In this document: positions 58,685 to 64,000 of the stretch, piece after piece
How the letters are laid out: every line of letters begins with the position of its first letter
How positions within the stretch are numbered: the first letter of the stretch is position 1
Assembly: GCF_000517125.1 (NCBI RefSeq)
Contig: NZ_KI912155.1
Span: 1,707-65,706 of the forward strand
Reading direction: 5' to 3'
DNA from: Arthrobacter sp. MA-N2
Lineage (GTDB): Bacteria; Actinomycetota; Actinomycetes; Actinomycetales; Micrococcaceae
Length of the DNA: 64,000 nucleotides
Notes under the pieces: generated by a model
Told to the model about the DNA's origin: nothing
Seen by the model: the letters and a program-made list of their open reading frames with translations, nothing else
Databases searched by the model: none
Translations under genes and position numbers: made by a program

Positions 58685-59197
58685 CTAAGCGCTCCGCAGA
58701 GCCCTGTCACTCATGGAGCGGGATCCCCGCCCAACGGCCAAGGTGCCGGACTGCACTATTTCGCGGATGCCGAACGGCTCAAGCACTGAAAGCAGCGCTG
58801 CGAGCTTTTCCGGGGTACCGGTTGCCTCAATGACCACCGAGTCTGTGGAAACGTCTACCACTGAGGCACGGAACAAGTCTGCAGCTTGGGTGACCTGCAG
58901 GCGTGTCGCGGCATCCGCACGTACCTTGACCAGGATGTGGTCACGTTGCACGGAAGATTCTGAGGTCAGCTCGACAATCTTGATCACGTTGATCAATTTG
59001 TTGAGCTGTTTGGTGACCTGCTCGATAAGGTCGCCATCGGCGTCGACGACGACCGTCATCCGGGAAATCCCGGAGACCTCGGTGGGGCCGACAGCCAGGG
59101 AGTTGATGTTGAAGGCGCGCCGGGCGAAAAGGCTGGCCACGCGGGTCAGCACTCCGGGCTTGTCTTCGACCAGAACGGACAATGTGTGGCGGCTCAT
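58685..59197 (-). CDS. ilvN: Acetolactate synthase small subunit
   Basis: 170 residues. N-terminal ACT domain SVLVEDKPGVLTRVASLFARRAFNI followed by a second ferredoxin-like domain with FGIREIVQSG. It confers valine feedback on IlvB. I use ATG 59197, 2 nt after the ilvB stop, rather than the in-frame start at 59284 inside ilvB. Confidence 0.96.
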   Translation of the reverse strand: MSRHTLSVLVEDKPGVLTRVASLFARRAFNINSLAVGPTEVSGISRMTVVVDADGDLIEQVTKQLNKLINVIKIVELTSESSVQRDHILVKVRADAATRLQVTQAADLFRASVVDVSTDSVVIEATGTPEKLAALLSVLEPFGIREIVQSGTLAVGRGSRSMSDRALRSA

Positions 59198-59199
59198 GG

Positions 59200-61101
59200 T
59201 TAGTCCTCCTCTTCCCATTCCGGGGTCATGTTGCGGGCAACCTGAATCTGGTCGTTGGAGACTCCGGACGGGACCATCGGCCACACCATGGAGTTCGGGC
59301 TGACCACGAAGTCGATGACCACCGGGCGGTCATTGATTTCCAGGGCCTTCTGGATGGTGGCGTCGATATCCTCGTCCCGTTCGCAGCGGAACGCGGCGCA
59401 GCCGTACGCGTCTGCCAGCTTGACGAAGTCCGGGATACGGACGGTGTCGTGGCCGGTGTTCAGGTCGGTGTTGGAGTAGCGGCCTTCATAGAAAAGGGTC
59501 TGCCACTGCCGCACCATGCCCAACGAAGAGTTGTTGATGATGGCGACCTTGATGGGAATCTTGTTGATGGCGCAGGTGGCAAGTTCCTGGTTGGTCATCT
59601 GGAAGCAGCCGTCGCCGTCGATCGCCCAGACCACGCGGTCGGGTTCCCCGACCTTGGCGCCCATGGCTGCCGGCACGGCATAGCCCATGGTGCCGGCGCC
59701 GCCGGAGTTGAGCCAGGCATGGGGACGCTCGTACTTGATGAATTGGGCGGCCCACATCTGGTGCTGGCCGACACCGGCAACGTAGATGCCTTCGGGGCCC
59801 GTGAGCGCCCCGATGCGCTCAATAACCCGCTGCGGAGCACTCAGTCCGTCTTCCGGTTCGGTCCAACCCAGTGGGTAGGTATCGCGGAGGTTGTTGAGGA
59901 ACGCCCACCAGCTTTCGAGGTCCGGGGTGCCGGACTGTTCGAAAGCTGTCCTGACGGCCTCGGTCAGTTCCGGAATGATCTCCTTGACAGATCCCACGAT
60001 CGGAACGTCGGCCAGGCGGTTCTTGGAAATCTCCGCGGGGTCGATGTCGGCGTGGATGATCTTGGCGTACGGAGCGAAGGTACTGAGGACACCCGTCACC
60101 CGGTCATCGAAGCGCGCACCGAGGGTGATCAGCAGATCGGACTGCTGAAGTGCGGTGACCGCAGAGACCGTGCCGTGCATGCCCGGCATACCGACGTGCT
60201 GGGGATGGGAATCCGGGAACGCACCGCGGGCCATGAGGGTAGTGACCACGGGGGCGCCGGTGAGCTCTGCGAGTTCGCGGAGCTCGGCCGAAGCATGCGC
60301 CTTGACCACACCACCGCCTACGTAGAGCACGGGCTTGCTGGCCGCAGCGATAAGCCGGGCGGCCTCGCGCACTTGCTTGTTGTGGCCGCGGAGCACCGGA
60401 CGGTAGCCCGGCAGGTCGATCTTGGGGGGCCATGAGAAGGTCATGGTGCCCTGCTGGGCGTTCTTGGCTATGTCCACCAATACGGGACCGGGACGCCCGG
60501 TGCTTGCAAGGTGGAAAGCCTCGGCCATGACATGCGGAATATCGTTGGGATCCGTCACCAGGAAGGAGTGCTTGGTGATCGGCATGGTGATGCCGACGAT
60601 GTCTGCTTCCTGGAAGGCATCCGTACCAATGACGGAGGCCGAGACCTGACCCGTGATGGCAACGATGGGCACGGAGTCCATGTGGGCATCCATGATGGCG
60701 GTAACGAGGTTGGTGGCACCGGGTCCCGAGGTGGCGATACAGACGCCAACCCGCCCGGTAACCATGGCATAGCCTTGGGCTGCGTGGCCGGCTCCCTGTT
60801 CGTGACGGACCAGGATGTGATTCATCTTGGAGGCCATCAAAGGGTCATAGGTGGGGAGGATCGCGCCACCGGGCAAACCAAAAATATCGTCCACGCCGAG
60901 TTCTTCGAGCGAGCGGACAATAGCTTCCGAGCCGGTCATCACCGTTGGGGGTACAACGTTGTTCGGCCCGAGTACAGGAGAGGGAGTTGCAGCATTGTCG
61001 ACGACGGCGTCAGCCGGACGGTCGACCTTTTCCGGAGCTTTGGGGGCTCCAGCGGACTTTGCAGCCATCAGCGAGGGGCTGATCGGCGATCCTTTGCTCA
61101 T
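59200..61101 (-). CDS. ilvB: Acetolactate synthase large subunit
   Basis: ThDP enzyme, first common step of branched-chain amino acid synthesis. 633 residues including a 50-residue Ala/Pro-rich N-terminal extension before [33 protein letters not shown]. The ThDP motif is [21 protein letters not shown]. Downstream of a leader peptide and attenuator. AAGGAAGAG lies before ATG 61101. Confidence 0.97.
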   Translation of the reverse strand: MSKGSPISPSLMAAKSAGAPKAPEKVDRPADAVVDNAATPSPVLGPNNVVPPTVMTGSEAIVRSLEELGVDDIFGLPGGAILPTYDPLMASKMNHILVRHEQGAGHAAQGYAMVTGRVGVCIATSGPGATNLVTAIMDAHMDSVPIVAITGQVSASVIGTDAFQEADIVGITMPITKHSFLVTDPNDIPHVMAEAFHLASTGRPGPVLVDIAKNAQQGTMTFSWPPKIDLPGYRPVLRGHNKQVREAARLIAAASKPVLYVGGGVVKAHASAELRELAELTGAPVVTTLMARGAFPDSHPQHVGMPGMHGTVSAVTALQQSDLLITLGARFDDRVTGVLSTFAPYAKIIHADIDPAEISKNRLADVPIVGSVKEIIPELTEAVRTAFEQSGTPDLESWWAFLNNLRDTYPLGWTEPEDGLSAPQRVIERIGALTGPEGIYVAGVGQHQMWAAQFIKYERPHAWLNSGGAGTMGYAVPAAMGAKVGEPDRVVWAIDGDGCFQMTNQELATCAINKIPIKVAIINNSSLGMVRQWQTLFYEGRYSNTDLNTGHDTVRIPDFVKLADAYGCAAFRCERDEDIDATIQKALEINDRPVVIDFVVSPNSMVWPMVPSGVSNDQIQVARNMTPEWEEED

Positions 61102-61195
61102 CGGACTCTTCCTTTGGGGATCTTCAATTAGTGAAAGGTACTGCTTGGTACTGCGTTCATGCGGGTTGGTGCTTGGTGCGCTCTCCCCAGCGGGA

Positions 61196-61235
61196 AATAA
61201 AAAAACCCCTCAGCCTTGCGGCTCTTCGAGGGGTT
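61196..61235 (-). terminator. ilvB attenuator terminator
   Basis: On the minus strand AACCCCTC (61235-61228) pairs with GAGGGGTT (61211-61204), with an inner AGCC-gcaa-GGCT stem, followed by a run of seven T. It lies between the leader peptide and ilvB. GCGCGTG in the leader (61278-61272) can pair with CACGCGC (61242-61236) just before it, giving an alternative fold. Confidence 0.85.
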
Positions 61236-61262
61236 GCGCGTGACGGTTCGTTACCAGTCGGG

Positions 61263-61319
61263 CTACAGGGCCACGCGCTTGGTAAGTACGACGACGCCGA
61301 CAGTAACGAATGTGATCAT
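61263..61319 (-). CDS. ilvL: ilvBNC leader peptide
   Basis: 18-residue ORF, ATG 61319 to TAG 61263, reading MITFVTVGVVVLTKRVAL: six Val, two Leu, one Ile. AGAGGG lies upstream. Codons 4-6 (TTCGTTAC) are exactly complementary to GTAACGAA (61254-61247), the start of an alternative fold ahead of the terminator. Ribosome stalling at Val/Leu/Ile codons would favour ilvB transcription. Too short to be called by length alone; composition and position support it. Confidence 0.88.
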   Translation of the reverse strand: MITFVTVGVVVLTKRVAL

Positions 61320-61422
61320 GCGTTCAGTGTTCCCTCTGAGTGAGATTCGTGTCAATTGAGTAACACCCTATCTCACTATTTGGACCTTGATGTCCGCCTG
61401 CCGGACCCTACGCTGCCCTCCG

Positions 61423-61488
61423 CCCAACTAACTCGCACTTGTTGTCGTTCTGAGGGCTCAAAACGACAACAAGTGCGAGTTAGTTGGG
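61423..61488. repeat. 66-bp intergenic palindrome, copy 3
   Basis: Best-paired copy. The left arm starts CCCAACTAACTCGCACTTG and the right arm ends CAAGTGCGAGTTAGTTGGG; only one arm mismatch apart from the centre. It differs from the arms of copies 1 and 2 (AACTGCGAGCT there, AAGTGCGAGTT here), and both arms carry the change. It lies beyond the ilvD stop and upstream of the ilvB leader. Between it and the leader (61320-61422) I see no further feature. Confidence 0.88.
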
Positions 61489-61509
61489 CAACGGGCGCTA
61501 TCAGGATTG

Positions 61510-63231
61510 TTACCCGCAGTAGGCGCCCGTGGAGGCGCTGTGGACGAGTTTGGCGTATTTGGCGAGGACTCCCTTGGTGAACTTGGCCGGGAGGGGTTCC
61601 CAGCCGGTCTTGCGGGACTCGAGTTCGGCGTCGTCGACCAGGAGGTCAAAGGAGCGTGCGGCGATGTCCACGCGGATTTTGTCGCCGTCCTTGACGAAGG
61701 CGATGGGTCCGCCGTCGGCAGCTTCAGGCGCAACGTGCCCGATGCACAGCCCGGTGGTGCCGCCGGAGAAGCGGCCATCGGTGAGCAGGAGCACGTCCTT
61801 GCCCAGGCCCGCGCCCTTGATGGCGCCGGTGATGGCGAGCATCTCACGCATGCCCGGGCCGCCCTTGGGTCCTTCGTAGCGGATCACGACGACGTCCCCG
61901 GCCATGATCTGGCCCTTGTCCAGGGCGTCGAGCGCACCTTGTTCGCGTTCGAACACGCGGGCCGTGCCTTCGAAGACGTCGGCGTCGAAGCCTGCGCTCT
62001 TGACGACGGCGCCTTCCGGGGCCATGGAGCCGTGCAGGATGGTGATGCCGCCGGTCTTGTGGATCGGGTTGTCCAGGGCGCGCAGAATCTTGCCGTCCAG
62101 GTCCGGCGGGTTGATGGAGGCCAGGTTCTCCGCGAGGGTCTTGCCCGTGACGGTCAGGCAGTCCCCGTGCAGCAGTCCGGCGTCGAGCAGTGCCTTCATG
62201 ATGACCGGCACGCCGCCGATCCGGTCGACATCGGTCATCACATAGCGGCCGAAGGGCTTGAGGTCACCCAGGTGCGGGATCTTGTCGCCGATGCGGTTGA
62301 AGTCATCCAGGGTCAGTTCGACCTCGGCTTCGCGGGCGATCGCGAGCAGGTGCAGGACCGCGTTGGTGGACCCGCCGAAGGCCATCGTGACGGCGATGGC
62401 GTTCTCGAACGCCTTCTTGGTCATGATGTCCCTCGCGGTGATGCCGAGGCGGAGCAGGTTGACCACTGCCTCCCCGGACCTGCGGGCAAAATCATCACGA
62501 CGGCGGTCTGCCGAGGGCGGGGCTGCAGAGCCCGGGAGGGACATGCCGAGCGCTTCGCCGATGCACGCCATGGTGTTGGCCGTGTACATGCCGCCGCAGG
62601 CACCCTCGCCCGGGCAAATTGCGCGTTCGATGCGGTCCAGGTCGCCCTTGCTCATCTTGCCGGCAGCGCACGCACCCACGGCTTCGAAGGCGTCAATGAG
62701 GGTGACTTCCTTCTCTGAGCCGTCCTCGAGTTTGACCCATCCGGGCATGATGGAACCGGCGTACAGGAAGACACTGGCCAGGTCCAGGCGGGCGGCAGCC
62801 ATGAGCATGCCCGGAAGGGACTTGTCACAACCGGCCAGCAAAACGGAGCCGTCGATGCGTTCGGCCTGCATGACGGTCTCGACGGAGTCGGCAATGACTT
62901 CGCGCGAAACCAGGGAGAAGTGCATGCCCTCGTGTCCCATGGAAATGCCGTCCGACACGGAAATAGTGCCGAACTGCATCGGAAACCCGCCGCCGGCGTG
63001 AACGCCTTCCTTGGCGCCCTGGGCGAGGCGGTTCAGCGAGAGGTTGCACGGCGTAATTTCGTTCCACGAACTCGCGACACCGATCTGGGGCTTGGCGAAG
63101 TCAGCATCGCCCATGCCTACGGCCCGGAACATGCCTCGCGCGGGAGCGGCATGAATGCCATCCGTTACCACCCGGCTACGTGGCTTGATGTCCGGCTGGC
63201 TGTCTGACGCAATGGGGGTGTGCTCACTCAT
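61510..63231 (-). CDS. ilvD: Dihydroxy-acid dehydratase
   Basis: Third common step of valine and isoleucine synthesis, an iron-sulphur dehydratase. 573 residues from ATG 63231. Cluster cysteines lie in [12 protein letters not shown] and [15 protein letters not shown]; a further Cys is in the N-terminal EITPCN. TAGACT (63244-63239) is 7 nt upstream and there is no Shine-Dalgarno, so the mRNA is predicted leaderless; a GTG two codons earlier is possible. Confidence 0.96.
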   Translation of the reverse strand: MSEHTPIASDSQPDIKPRSRVVTDGIHAAPARGMFRAVGMGDADFAKPQIGVASSWNEITPCNLSLNRLAQGAKEGVHAGGGFPMQFGTISVSDGISMGHEGMHFSLVSREVIADSVETVMQAERIDGSVLLAGCDKSLPGMLMAAARLDLASVFLYAGSIMPGWVKLEDGSEKEVTLIDAFEAVGACAAGKMSKGDLDRIERAICPGEGACGGMYTANTMACIGEALGMSLPGSAAPPSADRRRDDFARRSGEAVVNLLRLGITARDIMTKKAFENAIAVTMAFGGSTNAVLHLLAIAREAEVELTLDDFNRIGDKIPHLGDLKPFGRYVMTDVDRIGGVPVIMKALLDAGLLHGDCLTVTGKTLAENLASINPPDLDGKILRALDNPIHKTGGITILHGSMAPEGAVVKSAGFDADVFEGTARVFEREQGALDALDKGQIMAGDVVVIRYEGPKGGPGMREMLAITGAIKGAGLGKDVLLLTDGRFSGGTTGLCIGHVAPEAADGGPIAFVKDGDKIRVDIAARSFDLLVDDAELESRKTGWEPLPAKFTKGVLAKYAKLVHSASTGAYCG

Positions 63232-63457
63232 GGGCACGAGTCTATGACTCTTGAGTTGTGGCCACGAGCACGGCGGGCGGGTGGAGGCAAATTCAGTGCT
63301 AATTCATCCAATATTTCATGCAAATAGTGGACAGCCATCCCAATGCATGAAATCTGCCGGGACGCCTCGAATCGATTGCCCGTGCTAGACAGCCCCGTGG
63401 CGCGGACGTAACGTCAAATCACGACACCTGTGCCACTCGAACAGAAGGGCTCCTCCC

Positions 63458-64000
63458 ATGGATTGGTTGATCTGGGTTATCGTCATTGTGTTGATCGTCG
63501 CGGTTGTCTGGTGGCTCTTGAGCCGCAACAGCGCGAAGTCTTCTTCGAGCGGCGCGGCAGGGTCCGCGCCGTCGCAAGCCGCCTCGTCACCAACCGCCGG
63601 ACAAGACTTGGCCGAGGAACGCACGGCGGCACGAGAGCCCGAAACCGTGCCGGCGTCCGAATCGAAACTCGCCACCGAACCCGCATCTGAACCGGGCGAC
63701 TCTGAACCGGGCGACTCTGAACCGGGCGACGTCGACGACTGGGAGCACCCTGTCCCACCCCACGCATCCGGGATGGACACCCCGCCAGAGTCACCAGCTG
63801 CCGGAAGCGTTCCCGGGGAGCCGATTTTCGACGAGCCCACGCTTGCAGAGCCCGTGCTGTCCGAGGAAGAAGCCCCCGAACAAGAAGCCCCCGAACAAGA
63901 AGCCCCCGGACAAGGCGCTCCCGAACCGGAGCCCGAAGGCGGCGTGACAGCCGACGACGTCACGCCGGCCGACGCGGGACCTTCCGGTCCCGCGTCCCCA
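63458..64000 (+). CDS. Membrane-anchored acidic Pro-rich repeat protein, 3' end outside the window
   Basis: Open from ATG 63458 to the last base: 181 residues without a stop, so partial. One helix at the N-terminus (WLIWVIVIVLIVAVVWWLL, with no charged residues) is followed by a low-complexity part rich in Glu, Pro, Ala and Ser. No domain I recognise is inside the visible part. Two tandem arrays of 15-bp units are present (63686 and 63869). A cytoplasmic or external tether are both possible, because topology is not clear. Confidence 0.75.
   Translation, partial: MDWLIWVIVIVLIVAVVWWLLSRNSAKSSSSGAAGSAPSQAASSPTAGQDLAEERTAAREPETVPASESKLATEPASEPGDSEPGDSEPGDVDDWEHPVPPHASGMDTPPESPAAGSVPGEPIFDEPTLAEPVLSEEEAPEQEAPEQEAPGQGAPEPEPEGGVTADDVTPADAGPSGPASP
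63686..63730. repeat. 15-bp tandem repeat, three units
   Basis: Three exact copies of TCTGAACCGGGCGAC encoding SEPGD. In-frame within the partial gene. Confidence 0.85.
63869..63913. repeat. 15-bp tandem repeat, three units
   Basis: Two exact copies of GAAGCCCCCGAACAA and a third with one change (GGACAA), encoding EAPEQ, EAPEQ and EAPGQ. Confidence 0.85.

Noticed and set aside
63686..63913. Possible CRISPR-like array
   Set aside because: The units are 15-bp direct in-frame repeats without spacers, inside a coding sequence. No CRISPR array was found anywhere in the window.

Overview
The window is a high-GC actinobacterial chromosome segment, most likely from the Micrococcaceae (Arthrobacter sensu lato). 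The signs are a large set of housekeeping genes in the order typical of Actinobacteria, an NdgR-type IclR regulator divergent from leuCD, an ilvBNC-serA cluster behind a branched-chain amino acid leader peptide, a PII-AmtB pair, and many start codons 6-7 nt downstream of a TANNNT -10 box (leaderless mRNAs). The core order smc-ftsY-amtB-glnB-ffh, mutM-rnc-DUF177, coaD-rsmD-recG-DhaL-thiL-DUF3515-ddl-gpsA, leuDC-IclR, gltX-FAH, leuB, serA-ilvC-ilvN-ilvB broadly follows the Rv2916c-Rv3003c block of Mycobacterium tuberculosis (recalled, not searched). Genes that do not belong to that backbone are the accessory part.

Layout. 1-2.1 kb: a two-domain VOC dioxygenase and an amidohydrolase, with a perfect 12-bp palindrome over the dioxygenase promoter. 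2.1-4.8 kb: a TPP riboswitch, thiC and a convergent alpha/beta hydrolase. 4.9-12.6 kb: ffh, a stand-alone G6PDH homologue where glnD would be expected, glnB-amtB, an MFS exporter and ftsY. 12.6-19.5 kb: smc, mutM, rnc, rpmF, DUF177, coaD. 19.6-21.6 kb: a two-gene plus-strand insert (PLP aminotransferase and spermidine-synthase-like methyltransferase). 21.6-31.6 kb: rsmD, recG, a DhaL-like gene, thiL, a DUF3515 lipoprotein, ddl, gpsA, plsC, murA. 31.8-35.3 kb: leuCD, divergent ndgR, DUF1697. 35.5-35.8 kb: tRNA-Glu(CUC) and tRNA-Gln(CUG). 36.1-42.4 kb: an xxxLxxG heptad-repeat membrane protein behind two palindromic operators, then HAD, gltX, FAH and metallo-beta-lactamase genes and an SGNH lipoprotein. 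42.5-44.8 kb: ilvE, leuB. 44.9-55.6 kb: a two-component system, an ABC/FtsX exporter, metG and a second ABC/FtsX pair. 55.8-63.2 kb: serA, ilvC, ilvN, ilvB with attenuator and leader peptide, ilvD. 63.5-64.0 kb: the 5' part of a membrane-anchored acidic repeat protein cut by the window end.

Together the right half is dominated by branched-chain amino acid synthesis (leuCD, leuB, ilvE, ilvBNC, ilvD) with serine synthesis (serA). Control is visible at two points: an inverted repeat inside the ndgR promoter, and a translational attenuator ahead of ilvB. The left half holds protein targeting (ffh, ftsY), chromosome organisation (smc), DNA and RNA maintenance (mutM, rnc, recG, rsmD), cofactor synthesis (thiC, thiL, coaD) and cell-envelope precursors (murA, ddl, plsC, gpsA). 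The most distinctive non-genic feature is a family of three 66-bp imperfect palindromes at gene ends, one of which shows paired changes in its two arms. No CRISPR array, rRNA, prophage or transposase was seen.
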